A stretch of DNA of 64,000 nt from Calliphora vicina (Eukaryota > Arthropoda > Insecta > Diptera > Calliphoridae), in the NCBI RefSeq assembly GCF_958450345.1, contig NC_088780.1, forward strand, positions 92,764,226 to 92,828,225, in the 5' to 3' direction. Each line of letters starts with the position of its first letter. Within the stretch, counting starts at the first letter, position 1. Made by a program: the position numbers and the translations under genes. The notes under the pieces were generated by a model, which ran no database searches, was not told where the DNA came from, and was given only the letters and a program-made list of their open reading frames with translations. Below, in pieces: positions 34,661-46,035 of this stretch.

Positions 34661-35261
34661 CAACATATCGTGTAGACTAAGCTTTATATAAACGTTGGGA
34701 CATTTTTCCACTTTTGAAAGTCTGAAATTTGAAGGGTGTTGGAAATCACCATAATCATCTGGACGTGACAGTTGGATGAGGGAACAGTAAGGAAGAACTT
34801 TCTTTCTAAAAAAAAAATAATCTCTTCACTTTAAAGTTCAAATTTGAAAAAAGTGACAAAAATTCGAATTTTTTTTAGATATGGGATACAAAAAAGTACT
34901 AAAACTTGTGTTTCGCCCGTTTTATCCCCTTAAAAGTACAAAATTCAAAAAGTACCACACACCTGTAAACTTATTTTTTGCATAAATTTAGATTAAGTTC
35001 GACTTTAAGTGCTAGCTTTATTGGTTCTGGAGATATAGAGATGCCGATTTTAGCCGGTTTTACCCTCTTAAAATTCGAATTTCATAAAATCCATTCTTAG
35101 TAGATCGTGTAATGTACCTACATACAAAATTCCACGACATAAATATTTTCAAAAGTAAAATGTTGGTGTGCGAAAATCGGCTTTACGAATGGACCAACTG
35201 GACCTAATGTAGTATTTTAGGTGTCTAAAACCATCTTCAGAAAATGTCCTTTCCAATGAAA
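34661..35261. other. Unassigned AT-rich DNA
   Basis: Part of 34980-35210 has the style of repeats A and C (TTCTGGAGATATAGAGATGC, GAAAATCGGCTTTACGAATG) but does not align to them. Confidence 0.35.
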
Positions 35262-35615
35262 TACAGTGACTCACATCTTATTTGATGCAGGTAAAATTAT
35301 TTTAGAAAATCGAAAATTATTCAATGTTCATTCAATTTATCAAACAAATTTTACATAAAATGTAATGATATACATATGTCCTGTTATAATGCTGAGGAAG
35401 AAAAAATAACAATTACCCATCTAATTGAAGAAATGTTAATGAAAAAAGAATTTTCTCATTAAAATAAGCTCACAGCTTAAATGATGCAGTATATTTTATA
35501 CTTTCTCTGATAATGAAATCCCGGTGCAATGCTTTTTTTTCTATTTAGGCGCCAAGCTAAGGTCATTTTCAAAGAATTTTTATAAAAATAAGTTGAAAAT
35601 ATTTTAAATTTTAAA

Positions 35616-35690
35616 ATGGGAAAACAAACTTTAGTTGAGAAAAGAAAATACGCTATTCGTCATTTGAAACAGTGCAAAATCCAACGATAA
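35616..35690 (+). pseudogene. Tc1-like transposase N-terminal stub (shorter arm)
   Basis: ATG opens 24 codons reading MGKQTLVEKRKYAIRHLKQC and a few more residues to a TAA. It is the inverted counterpart of the start of the frame at 36225. On this arm the sequence then jumps straight to the IFADESK region, skipping about 300 bp. Confidence 0.6.
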
Positions 35691-35754
35691 ATAACATTTG
35701 AACAAAGACATTTCATTCAGGAAGTCCGTTATTTTTGCAGATGAAAGCAAATAT

Positions 35755-36225
35755 ATAGCCTGGATTTCTTCCTATCAGACCTGAAAAGGTAATATTTGCT
35801 TTCATTTGCAAAAATAACGGACTTCCTGAATGAAATGTCTTTGTTGAAATGTTGTCGACAAAAGTCGATTCTTCGTCTTCTATTAACAGCATTATCAACG
35901 GCTTATTTCGGGCAGCCCTTCCATCAAAATTTGCCTCGCGCAGAACCCGTCAAACCTAAATATTTTTCAACCTCATTCTTCAACTTTGGAGCACTTAAAT
36001 TGGGTTTTTCTTTAACTTTACGGACAATCCATCTCTTATCTGCATTATTAAATAGTTTATTTGGCGCAGTTCTACCCTTTTCGTCTATTTTATAAACCTT
36101 TATATAATGTGCTGGACAATTGAGGAACTAATTGCAACAATTTCAAAAATTTATCGTTGGATTTTGCACTGTTTCAAATGACGAATAGCGTATTTTCTTT
36201 TCTCAACTGAAGTTTGTTTTCCCAT
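35755..36225 (-). pseudogene. Tc1-like transposase 5' part, frameshifted
   Basis: Reading minus from 36225: MGKQT at the start, a stop after KIQR, then in a shifted frame DEKGRTAPNKLF, KRWIVRKVKEKPNLSAPKL and EKYLGLTGSA. Another shift gives RRIDFCRQHFNKDISF and KSVIFADESKYYLFRSD. The last matches the (L)FxDESxFxLxxxDG block holding the first catalytic aspartate of Tc1-type transposases. The sequence turns back on itself just after it, so the other two acidic residues (the second D and the E) are missing. At least three disruptions make it non-functional. The family is inferred from this block plus the TA duplication. Confidence 0.7.
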
Positions 36226-36577
36226 TTTAAAATTTAAAATCTTTTCAGCTTATTTTTATAAAAATTCTTTGACAATTACCTTAGTTTAGCGCCTAAACAG
36301 AAAAAAATGAATTGCACCGGTATTTCATTATCAGAGAAAGTATCAAATACACTGCATCATTTAAGCTGTGAGCATATTTTAAGGATAAAATATTATTTTT
36401 CATTAATATTTCTTCAATTAGATTGGTAAATGTTATTTTTTCTTCCTCAGCATTATAACAGGACATATATCATTACATTTTATATAAAATTTGTTTGATA
36501 AATTGAATGAACATTCGACTAATTTTCGATTTTCTAAAATAATTTTACCTGCATCAAATAAGCTGCGAGTCACTGTA

Positions 36578-37084
36578 TATAGATTAATTTTGTGTACACA
36601 TTACATAATAAATTAATTAGAATTGATGGTGAAATCAAATTTCAAAAAAGACAAAATTTTCAATTTACATCTGATTGATTAAGATCCATATATATTTGTT
36701 TAGTAAAAATATTATGTTCTACTTTACACATCTTATCAATAATGGGTTTATTTACTTCCAAAAAAGTCCACTTCTGTGCCTTTCACTGCCACTTGATGTA
36801 AAATATAAAAAATTGTTCCCGATGAAAATAGATAAAATATGGATAAATTTGCTAATCTTTTTTCAATGTAGTTCTTGCTTTGTTAACATTTTGAAATAAC
36901 TAAAAGCCAGATTTTCAAAACATGACGTAATTTAAAATAAGTCCTAAAACACTAATAGCTCATGTACTTTTTCTTTGCCAGTGTCACATACGTTAATTCG
37001 GAGTAAGTGTGATTTATTTGTAATTAAAATTCATTGTACTAAGGATGCAAATAAAATTAATATTAAGAACAGTTGTGATTTCAT
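36578..37084. other. Unassigned AT-rich intergenic DNA
   Basis: Nothing recognised. Confidence 0.4.
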
Positions 37085-37675
37085 AACTGTGTACTGGTTA
37101 CATAGCGTAAGTTTCCTGACTAGCTTTGGAACTGGTTACTTGATCAGCTACGTGACTAGTTATTTTAACACGTGCATGTTATAAGCGGGGAGTCAATTGA
37201 CCCTTTTTGATTACAATGTCTGATAGCTGATCGAAAGTAGTCAACGATTCTGGTGGGTAAAATAAAGTGCAGTACAAAAAAAAGTTTGAAGTGACTTCAC
37301 CATAGGTTACTTGGAGACACTAAAGTAACTATTGACTTCATGCTATGTTTCATGGGATATCAGTATTCTTAAGCAAAAATTAACTGTATGAGAATTATAT
37401 CAAAACAAATTTGTATAAAACCAGTTTGTACGAATTACTCACAAAACGTTTAAAGTGACTACACTCCAGATTACTTAGAGACACTTAAGTGGCAATTGTC
37501 TTCACGCTTGATTACTTGGGATGTATAAGGTAACCAATTGTCTTCTTTCCGCACTACAGAGAGTACATACGTGTCAAATGACCATAATATATAAATTGGA
37601 GTCAGCCAAGTGATAAGACATTTGTGACAATTACTGTCTTTAAGGGATACATTTACTACTTGCTTAACTGCTGGG
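37085..37675. mobile_element. Repeat D transposon, copy 3 (inverted relative to copies 1-2)
   Basis: Carries GGTTACTTGATCAGCTACGT, CTTTTTGATTACAATGT and TTGGAGTCAGCCAAGTGAT and ends TTAACTGCTGGG. The other terminus is lost or unrecognisably diverged, and the left boundary is approximate. Confidence 0.6.
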
Positions 37676-38277
37676 AATATACACTCTAAACTTTATTTAT
37701 GAATGTATAATGGTGTACATATAATATTTACTACTTTTTAAGAGTAAGTTAAGAGTCTACTCGAACAGCGACCCCTTGTCTATAACACAAGTTGTTTGCA
37801 AGAAAAAGCGTTTCATTCATTCCACACATTCTCTAACATGAGCCAATATTATGTTTGGAAAAACTAACAACATGTGTAAAATTTTCCTATTTATAGAAAC
37901 AGAAAGATATTGAACCATAATATTTAAATAATACCTCTAATATACATTTATACACCGTTCGTTTTGTATATGAGAATGCTATTATCGCAAGCAAATTCTC
38001 AATAAATCGTTCGTTCATCTCTAGCACTTGCATGCATGCGTACGCCTTAAAGTATGCATTTCACATATGATTAAGGATAATTGAGTTGCTTTGAGGGCAG
38101 GAGTCAAATTTGATATTTACTTTGATTATATAATATGTGTGAGTGTATTTGTTTGTTTATTTAATGTAATTGTAACAATACGGACTTAACATGTGCGTGT
38201 GTGTATGTTTTTGTATGTCTGTTTGCACGCCTCCATAAATACATGCATAAATACATAAGTAGGAGATATACATACCT
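37676..38277. other. Unassigned AT-rich intergenic DNA
   Basis: A GTGTGTGTATGTTTTTGTATG stretch near 38195 is low-complexity. Nothing else. Confidence 0.4.
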
Positions 38278-38987
38278 CCCGGCAGTTCAAGGAGACTGTC
38301 CCAAACTAGTGATTTTACCTTTAATTTAGGGTGACAACTAGTTACATAACTAGCTACGTGTAACTAGTTATTTTAACATGTGCATGTCCTAAGCAGGAGG
38401 ACAACTTTCAATAGATTACTTCTGGTGGGTAACTGTACACTCGCGATAATATGAACACCCCAATATATGAACATTTTTTACTTCCATAGGGTACTCTAAA
38501 ATATGAACAGCTTAGTTTTGGTTTTTTTAACGTATTTTATCTATCTACACAGAGTTGAAATCTAAATCAACAGGGTAGTGGCTAATTCTAATTCAACTGC
38601 TTAATAATTTTTGGACTTCCCTAACTGTAGATAGGAATTAGATGCCATTCGCAAATATGACAATCTTGCAAAAGTGAACTGGCCTGGTTTTAATTAGTCC
38701 ATATTATCGCGAGTGCACTGTATTTTATAAAGTGCAGTACAAAATAAACGTTTAACGTGACTACACTCTTGGTTACTTAGAGATACTAAAGTGACAATTG
38801 TTTTCATGCTATATTACATGGGATGTATTAAGTAACCAGTTGACCTCACTCTGCACTACAAAGAACACATACGTGTCAAATGACCCAAAATATTTACAAT
38901 ATATAAATTTGAGTCAGCCAAATGATCAGACATTAGTGACAATTACTGTTTAATAGTGATACATTGACTACTTGCTTTACTGCTGGG
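38278..38987. mobile_element. Repeat D transposon, copy 4, with pogo-like MITE inside
   Basis: The ends CCCGGCAGTTCAAGG and TTTACTGCTGGG are inverted repeats of the family. The copy is interrupted in the conserved string TCTGGTGGGTA by a 289-bp insertion. Contains ACTAGTTACATAACTAG and TGAGTCAGCCAAATGATCAG. Confidence 0.7.
38432..38720. mobile_element. pogo/Tc1-type MITE inside repeat D
   Basis: Terminal inverted repeats contain ACTCGCGATAATATG (left after ACTGTAC, right inverted before CACTG) and TA lies on both sides (38430-38431, 38721-38722). The target without insertion can be read at about 37250. It has no coding capacity. Confidence 0.7.
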
Positions 38988-39390
38988 TATTTACTTAATC
39001 GCAAGTATATACTATTTGTATGGATAATTTACAACATGTTGTGCCATTGTTATTGTATTTATTAGTAAATGTGTTTTGCATGCAAATTAATTCACTTATC
39101 ATTGCTCACCTCTTTATAGAAATGCATCATAATTTCTTTGCAAGTGCAAATAATTGTAATGACACACATAACTACAGTACATACATATGTTTACATACAT
39201 TTAAATATTACAATACATACTTATTAAATTTGTTAAAGTTTTGAAAATTAGTGAATTTATTTTAGATAACACTATTTGGTTTAAATTTGAGTAATTTTGC
39301 TTCATATTTTTTTTTTTCTTAGCTCATGCGAGGACAATCTTAATAAAATGTTCCCTAGGTTTAAAATACTTTAATACTTTCTTAAATAGT
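38988..39390. other. Unassigned AT-rich intergenic DNA
   Basis: Nothing recognised. Confidence 0.4.
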
Positions 39391-39531
39391 TGTCCAATTC
39401 ACAATTGGTGTCGTAGCGTTGTATCGTTGTATGTCGTAATTTTTTTATTCATGTTTTGTTTTTGTTTCAAAAACTTTGGTTGAAAAATATTTATGACATA
39501 CAATGCTACAACATCAATTGTGAATTGAACA
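39391..39531. mobile_element. 141-bp palindromic MITE, TGTYCAATTCACAATTG ends
   Basis: The left TGTCCAATTCACAATTGGTG continues as TCGTAGCGTTGTAT. The right end is the diverged inverse, ending CAATTGTGAATTGAACA. A one-ended relative lies at 42606-42724. No target duplication is clear. Confidence 0.7.
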
Positions 39532-39825
39532 GGATGCTATGCTTTAATGTTTATGAATGTTTTGTTATGTTTAATGATATTTTTAAAATTTCAGATATTG
39601 TTGATTCATCTTAAAATATTGGCCAATAATATGGCTATTATGCAAACATTTTTGAAATAATTCATTACACAATACAATTATAATGCAATTTATTGTAAAA
39701 TATTATTAAATTTATGTAAAAAAAGCAAAAATTTTCATCATGTACAAATTAATAATATTTATTAACATGTTCTTATTCTGAATGAAAAAAGTTTGGGAAG
39801 AAAAAATGTCATGTTCGATTAATAA
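39532..39825. other. Unassigned AT-rich DNA
   Basis: Nothing recognised. Confidence 0.35.
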
Positions 39826-39965
39826 TTGGTCTGTTCAATAACAAATAACTATTACGAATTATTACAAATTTTCACACAAAAATTTTAAATTTGTATTGAA
39901 AAACTGGAAAATTTATAAACAATTTTTGATAATTCGTAATAGTTTTTTGTTATTGAACAGACCAA
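39826..39965. mobile_element. 140-bp palindromic MITE, TTGGTCTGTTC ends
   Basis: TTGGTCTGTTCAATAACAAA at the left is mirrored by TTTGTTATTGAACAGACCAA at the right, with TATTACGAATTA / TAATTCGTAATA further in. The AATT flanks are symmetric, so the duplication length is ambiguous. Confidence 0.75.
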
Positions 39966-39966
39966 T

Positions 39967-40131
39967 TATAAACAAATTTTTCAAAAAAGTATTCCATGAA
40001 TTTTTTAATTGTCAAAAGTTATATACATTTTTGAAAAGTAGACAAAATCCTCTATCCATTGATATATAACATGTCTACCTTATGTTTTTTACGTGTCAAA
40101 TAAATTAGGGAAAAATTAACAACTCGCTGAG
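39967..40131 (-). repeat. Repeat C, short inverted arm
   Basis: The reverse complement of the first ~160 bp of repeat C (TTCCATGAATTTTTTAATTG through AACTCGCTGAG). With the 87-bp element and the forward copy that follow, it forms a head-to-head pair. Confidence 0.8.
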
Positions 40132-40218
40132 AATTTACCTAGCACTGTTATTTACATTCATAAAAATGTTGTTATGTAGGCAACATGCTTTTTTATGAAT
40201 TTCTATGTTAGGTAAATT
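40132..40218. repeat. 87-bp palindromic element, orientation 2
   Basis: Bounded by AATTTACCTA and TAGGTAAATT. Reverse complement of 18499-18585 with almost no differences. It sits at the axis of the two repeat C arms. Confidence 0.8.
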
Positions 40219-40942
40219 ATCTGCGAGTTGTTAAGTTTTCCCTAATTTATCCTCAATGGATAGAGGATTTTGTCTACTTTTCAAAAATGTATATAACTTT
40301 TGACAATTAAAAAATTCATGGAATACTTTTTTGAAAAATATGACAAAAAATGCTTTTTATTGAATTTTGCATAGATACAAATTTTTCAAATTGAAATATA
40401 ATTTTTATTTATGAATATTTTTTTAATGAAATTTCACAGTTATGTAGATTTTTCTATTTAAAATGGAAAAATAAAAACAAATTTTGAAATTTGTTATCAA
40501 GTATCTCACAATTCCCAAAAAAATCTTGAAAAATCCCAGAAATGGGATTTTTTCGATTTTTGGCTATAATACCCATACCAGGTGCGGGGTTATCGGAACC
40601 CTTTAAAAAATAATTAAGAGCTTATTTTTAAATTCGAATATCTCCTAAGTTATAAGAGATAATTGATAGGTTTTATGTAGTGCTCGACGAGGAGATTCTA
40701 TATTTTTTTTAAATCGGAACACAAACGAAGAAATAGGATCATTTTAAAAATTGAATATACCCGAGGTGTCCTACTTTGGGAACCCCTGGTCCCGCTCCTG
40801 GTGGGCTCATGAGGTCCAAATTCAAAACTTAAATTTGACTACACTACCTCTTTGCGCATGTGAAATTTCATTGAAATCGGCTTAAGGGTTTAGAAGTTAC
40901 AGATTTATTTCCCTCTTTTTTTATTCTCATACCACTGTGCGT
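40219..40942 (+). repeat. Dispersed repeat C, copy 3 (internally deleted)
   Basis: Runs from GCGAGTTGTTAAGTTTTCCC to CATACCACTGTGC. The middle (equivalent to about 19035-19495) is missing. It restores the true 3' end absent from copy 2. Confidence 0.75.
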
Positions 40943-41736
40943 TGTACATTCACAGAAAAAATTATGACTTATTTTTTTTCAACTAAATTGTTATTTGATT
41001 TTAAATTAAAATTAATTAATATTTTTTATTGGTTTTATTATTCTTTTTATTTGTTTTTAAAAACTCTGAAAACTTATATATAGCAAAAACAATTTTTAAA
41101 TCTACGAGTAAAAAAAAATTGTTTTAAGTTAAAAAAAGTAATATATGTCAAATATCTAAAAAAAATAAATAAACATATGAAAGAAATTTTGTATTTTACA
41201 CAATTTTTTTCATAAATCCACTTTTAAGCGACTATTTATCCAATTATAAATTGCCCATTAAAATCCGGTCTCACCGGTAAGTATAAGATTATCATTCTGT
41301 GTAGTTTTCTTAAGCTTTTAGGACTTTTTATAGATTTCCCCGTTGATAAGAAAGGGTTGCTGCAGGACTTAACGATTCTGATGATTAGAACTTCGGGGTT
41401 TATTTCGGGTAAGCACTATTGAACATACATACATGTATATTGATTGTCCACACCACTGCTTATTTTGAACATTATGTTTTGTTGTGTCATTCCACAGTGT
41501 TTGAAGACATCTATCAATTACATATTTTGCATATCCTGTACCTGTGGAGCAATTCAAGCAAATCCAATGCAAGTCCCTAGTTCTTAAGAGTTATTTATAG
41601 CTTTAAGTTTTATTTGGTTCAAAAACAGACGCTAGCATTCACATATATTCTCAATACCAAGGTACATACATTTCCATATACATATCAAAGTTGGAATGAA
41701 ATTAAGGTTTTCCAATCACCTTAATTGACATGCAGT
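40943..41736. other. Unassigned AT-rich intergenic DNA
   Basis: A minus-strand frame of 67 codons at 41369-41572 has moderate complexity, but no family was recognised. The rest is low-complexity. Confidence 0.35.
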
Positions 41737-41846
41737 CCAATTATGAATAAAAATTCCAAGAGAGTTTTTTCCCTTTTCCTATTCAAATGCAATGTTAAAA
41801 AAAAGAAAAGGGAAAAAACTACCGGGGAATTTTTATTCATAATTGG
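41737..41846. mobile_element. 110-bp palindromic MITE
   Basis: CCAATTATGAATAAAAATTC at the left mirrors GAATTTTTATTCATAATTGG at the right, with a further GTTTTTTCCCTTTTC / GAAAAGGGAAAAAAC pair inside. Confidence 0.7.
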
Positions 41847-42605
41847 GTTGATTATGAAATGTAGATCATAGCCACTGTCCTATATGATATACGCAACTAA
41901 ATTGAAACACTACTTAATTTTATGTCACCATTTCTCAATATTGCTATCCTAGTATAAGTCCTAGTTGCTGTCCGAAAAAGCCCTAAATCTAAAAAGAACT
42001 AAAAGAGGACCTTTTTATTCTCTAATGCAGCTCATCAATGGCTAGGCCAGATACAATTGTTGAGAAATGGTATCATAACAAACTTTAATCTTTTATTTCA
42101 AGTTTAATGTTTTTATACAAACGTTTGTTTTCACTAACACTACACCTTTATATTATACTTGCATTACACTAATATTGCACTACATTATTGTAAAATTCTT
42201 ATATTAACATATTTATAAGTAATTAACTGTAATTAAATATATGTAAACGCTTTTTAATATACATAAAGATGAACAATAATCTTATATATTAATTATAAAC
42301 AGTATTTTTTATTAATATTTTTATAGTATCAAAAATAAAAGATGTTTGGATATCTGCTCATAACCAATCAAAAAAAATTATTGATTTTATTAAAAAAATT
42401 GTTTGAATTTTTCATACATTTTGAAATATTTTGATTCATTAATACTGATAATATTTTAATAAAAAAAAAATAAAAAAAATTTCAATAAAAAATTTACGAA
42501 TTTTAGTATTTGATTTTACAAATTCTGTGATAAGTCCTATTTCAATAAAAAAAATATTTGATTTTATAAATTTTGTGATTGAATACGAATTTTAGTTTTT
42601 TCTGT
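41847..42605. other. AT-rich DNA with a ~60-bp imperfect duplication
   Basis: TATTTGATTTTAYAAATTYTGTGAT occurs near 42507 and 42556 beside ATTTCAATAAAAA, an imperfect direct duplication. No gene. Confidence 0.4.
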
Positions 42606-42724
42606 GTTGTATGTCATAAATATTTTTCAAACAAATTTTTTGAAACAAAAACAAAATATTAATAAAAAAAACTACGACTTACAGCGATACAACGCTACGA
42701 CATCAATTGCGAATTGGGCAATAG
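42606..42724. mobile_element. Partial copy of the 141-bp MITE
   Basis: TATGTCATAAATATTTTTCA through CAACGCTACGACATCAATTG and GAATTGGGCAA matches the inverse of 39391-39531. One terminus (left) is truncated. Confidence 0.6.
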
Positions 42725-43304
42725 AATTTTTCGGTTCTAGCAACAGAAAATCAGTTATTAGGGAAGAAATTGGGTTGAAGCAACCAAACTTTGATTATCC
42801 CTTATAAAATTTTGTAGCCACAACTGCAAAATTCGGTCACCAAGGCAGAGTCATTCGATTGGCTACAAATTCGGTTGCTATTACATAAGGTGACCAAATT
42901 TTGAAAATGAAAATAGATGACATAAAGGAAAAAGTAAAAAATTTATTTGTACACAGAAAAAACAAAAATTCAAATCCAATCACAAAATTCATAAAGTCAA
43001 TTGAATATTTTATTGAAATGGGACCTATCACAAAAATCACAAAATCAAACAACAAAATTTGTAAATATTTTATTGAAAAAAAAAATTTTTTTTTCTTATT
43101 AAAATATTTTAACTATCAATGAAACATTTATATGAAATTCCACATAAAATCAAACAATATTTTTAATAAAACCATAGAAACAAATAATTGGTTTTGACTA
43201 GATATTCAAACAATATTTTTTATTAAATCAATTAAAATATTAATAACATTTAAATTCAAAATCAATAAATATTTTAATTATATATTATAATATAATATTA
43301 TAAA
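42725..43304. other. Unassigned AT-rich DNA
   Basis: A TAAGGTGACCAAATTTTG motif at 42887, possibly the end of an element whose mate could be ATGATCACCTTA at 45902, is noted but not proven. The paired 72-73 codon frames on both strands are shadows of the same low-complexity DNA. Confidence 0.3.
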
Positions 43305-43690
43305 CAATATTTTCTATATAAACTACTGATATACACAATATTTTCTAAAGAAAATACTGTTTTACACAATAGTTTCTAAAGAAAATACTGTTATACACAA
43401 TATTTTCTATATAAAATACTGTTATACACAATATTTTCTATATAAAATACTGTTATACACAATATTTTCTATAGAAAAACACTGTTATACACAATAGTTT
43501 ATAAAGAAAATACTTTATACACAATATTTTCTAAAGAAAATACTATTATACACAATATTTTCTATATAAAATACTGCTATAGACAATATTTTCTATATAA
43601 AAATACTGTTATACACAATATTTTCTAAAGAAAATACTGTTATATATAATAGTTTCTAAAGAAAATACTGTTATACACAATATATAGTTT
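43305..43690. repeat. 31-bp minisatellite, about 12 copies
   Basis: The unit alternates ACACAATATTTTCTATATAA and ACACAATATTTTCTAAAGAA followed by AATACTGTTAT, 31 bp. Copies vary by one or two bases and a few by one-base length changes. Confidence 0.9.
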
Positions 43691-44469
43691 CTCCCACTTA
43701 CGGACTATCCAGCAAACGGGAATCCAAGTTATATGGATATTGTTCACCTGTGGGAAGATAAACCAGTTTTCACATTCATCTTAATGAAAATCAATCGTCT
43801 TACCAATTATGTCGTATTCTCCCAAATGTCTGTCATAGGAAGCTAACAACGTCTGCAATTATACCGGAATGTTTAACAATGATATAATAAAGAATTTTAA
43901 GTTCATACATACTTACCAATCTTGAAACGTGAGGAGTTATTGAGCCCTTGAACTCCTAGTCTGTTTCATGACGACCAAAACTTAAAAATTGTGTACATAT
44001 GTAAATATTTTTTTTCAAAATATATGTATAATTTATTTTTATTTTACAGCTGTTTGTCAAAATTCACTATAAATTTGTTTTTGTTTCAAAGTAAACAAAC
44101 ATTTTTTCAATAATTTAAAAAATTGTTTGAGTTTATAAAAAAATTCAAACAAAATTTTAATAAAGAAAATATTTTGTTATGTACAAGTGTTGTCTATTAT
44201 TTTGAATATTATAAAAATGTATCACAAAATGAAAACGTGCTTGATTTTAAGTACATTATGTTAAAATATTTACAAAACAAATAGACGTTTCTCATTATTA
44301 AAAAAAGTTGTTAGCATTGTTAACCATCAAATTTAAAACCAACTAAAATATTTATGAAACCAAATAAAATAAATAATAAAATACAAATCTGATTTCAAAC
44401 ATGCATTTGTTTGAAAATATTTTAGTCATAATTTTTTCTGTGTATTAAAGGTACGTGTTCTATGTGTTC
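43691..44469. other. Unassigned DNA
   Basis: 43690-43930 is more complex (CCAGCAAACGGGAATCC near 43710) but has no open frame. The remainder is low-complexity. Confidence 0.35.
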
Positions 44470-45158
44470 CAGGGATGGCAAAATTGGTACAATTATACTT
44501 TTTTTGGTACAATTTGATCTTAAAAAGTACAGTGACTCATTTGGTACAATTTGAAAATTTATTTCACAGTTAATATTAAAACCAATTTACGAATTTATGT
44601 TCTCTATCAATTATGCCAAAATATTAACAATAAAATTTTTAAAATTATACTTATGAGTTTTTGAAATAAAGCAGAAATAGCGGCATTTGACTAGTCTTGT
44701 CACACTCGTAATTTTAAGTGTTTTTCAAACCAAAAAGTATATAAACAAATTTAAGCCATTATTATTGCTATTATTTTCTGTTAAATATGAATATCCATAG
44801 AATTTGTAATTCTTAATGACAGAATTTTTCTGATGTGGCTAAAAAAAATGTTAGATGGGTTACAAAAATTCGATAATTTAAACTACGATGCTTCATTATC
44901 ATTCATTAACTGAATATCTGTTGCTAGAACCAAAAGAATGAATGGATGTAATGGAATCGATCCAAATTTAATCATTACAAGTGTTCATTTGTTCATTGTA
45001 ACTTTAAAAAATTCCGAAATTTCACAGGAATTTCATAAAAAATATTCTCGGGAAAAAAATTTCCGTGTAGGAACCCTAGTTTTGGTACAATTACAGTCGA
45101 AAAAGTACAATTTCTGATGCTGATTGGTACAATTTTTAAATTTCATTTGCCACCCCTG
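44470..45158. mobile_element. hAT-like MITE, CAGGGRTGGCAAA ends
   Basis: The left CAGGGATGGCAAAATTGGTA and right TTTGCCACCCCTG are inverted repeats. Both ends carry GGTACAATT motifs. The 8-bp flanks ATGTGTTC and ATAAGTTC match at six positions, consistent with an old hAT duplication. It lies at the left edge of a repeat A copy. No transposase. Confidence 0.65.
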
Positions 45159-45470
45159 ATAAGTTCTACGTATTGTTGAAACACCTTGTGTAAAATATTA
45201 GGATCATAGCTTTTGCAATTTAATTTAAACGAATCGAAATGTGTGCGTAACTGTCGTTCTAATGTGATATAAAGGACAAAAATTGGTTACATAATTTTAG
45301 AGACACGCCATTAACGTGTCTCAGGCTACTACAACAAAAAATGTAGGAACAGAATTAACACATTCTGAGAAATATTAAAATAAAAGATATTTTTACTTAA
45401 AATATATCCATATTTACTTGTATTTGAGTTTTTGTCTTCGTACGATACCGTTAACCTATTCGCAGGTATG
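45159..45470 (+). repeat. Dispersed repeat A, copy 3 (partial)
   Basis: AAACACCTTGTGTAAAATAT, GAATCGAAATGTGTGCGTAA and ATTAACGTGTCTCAGGCTAC align to 1945-2370 with internal deletions, ending at CTATTCGCAGGTATGACC. Confidence 0.7.
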
Positions 45471-45481
45471 ACCCACAAATT

Positions 45482-45630
45482 ATTGATAAATTCACTAAAA
45501 TTTATTGTTGGGGATAAGCTAGTTCCTATGCGCATTTCACTGTTTGCTTAGGCCAGATCATCAGGAAACCTTTTCCCAAAAGGCTTTAGAAAAATATATT
45601 ATACAAATAAAACTATAGAGTGAATGAGAA
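45482..45630 (+). repeat. 148-bp repeat, inverted partner at 63528-63674
   Basis: Runs from ATTATTGATAAATTCACT through GGGGATAAGCTAGTTCCTAT and CAGGAAACCTTTTCCCAAAA to ACTATAGAGTGAAT. Nearly the same sequence is at 63528-63674 in reverse complement. Every frame has stops. Confidence 0.8.
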
Positions 45631-45933
45631 TTACATACGCTTTATTTGTAAAAATATCAAAGCTTAAACAAACACCAAATTTTGTTTAACAAATTTCAGA
45701 AGAGTATGAACACAACAATGAACAGAAATATACGATTTGACAAAAAAAAAACGGTGACCTTCGGGAAATCAAATTTCTTTTAATTTATAAAGATGACAAA
45801 AGATGGCAGATTAGGAAAAAAGATTACAGTAGAGGAAACAAATTTTATAGATGACAGCCAATTGAAATAGATGATTGTCCTCTAAAAAGAGGACGGACGT
45901 ATGATCACCTTATATTACGGATCTGTTTTCTCT
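45631..45933. other. Unassigned AT-rich DNA
   Basis: CTCTAAAAAGAGGACGGACG and ATGATCACCTTA near 45880-45909 look like a transposon terminus without an assigned partner. Confidence 0.3.
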
Positions 45934-46035
45934 CCCCCGTATTCATAAACAATTTTTAAATTTAAAAAACGTTTTAAAATCAAAATTTGTATGGAAATTT
46001 TGCTTTAAAATTAAATCTGTTTATGAATACGGGGG
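45934..46035. mobile_element. 102-bp palindromic MITE, CCCCCGTATTCATAAAC ends
   Basis: CCCCCGTATTCATAAACA at the left mirrors GTTTATGAATACGGGGG at the right, with ATTTTTAAATTTAAA / TTTAAAATTAAAT inside. Confidence 0.75.

Larger units (their letters stand above)
35264..36575. mobile_element. Tc1-like element rearranged head-to-head into a long palindrome
   Basis: The ends CAGTGACTCACATCTTATTT and, inverted, CAGTGACTCGCAGCTTATTT are each flanked by TA (35262-35263, 36576-36577). The inverted similarity extends about 430 bp inward (35264-35695 with 36144-36575), through the start of the transposase frame, well beyond a terminal repeat. A second pair of arms, 35701-35754 and 35792-35845, lies around a 37-bp loop and is also transposase sequence. 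About 300 bp (35846-36143) exist on one side only. Both halves therefore derive from the 5' half of one element. Confidence 0.8.

Noticed and set aside
35796..36095. 99-codon plus-strand frame
   Set aside because: Antisense of the Tc1-like transposase remnant.
41369..41572. 67-codon minus-strand frame with STGTGYAKYVIDRCLQTLW
   Set aside because: Looks less random than most and has a possible acceptor before it, but no protein family was recognised and no donor or neighbouring exon is evident.
42887..45909. Possible 3-kb element between TAAGGTGACCAAAT and ATGATCACCTTA
   Set aside because: The ends match over only about ten bases with an ambiguous 5-bp flank (ATTAC); the interior is a patchwork of other repeats.
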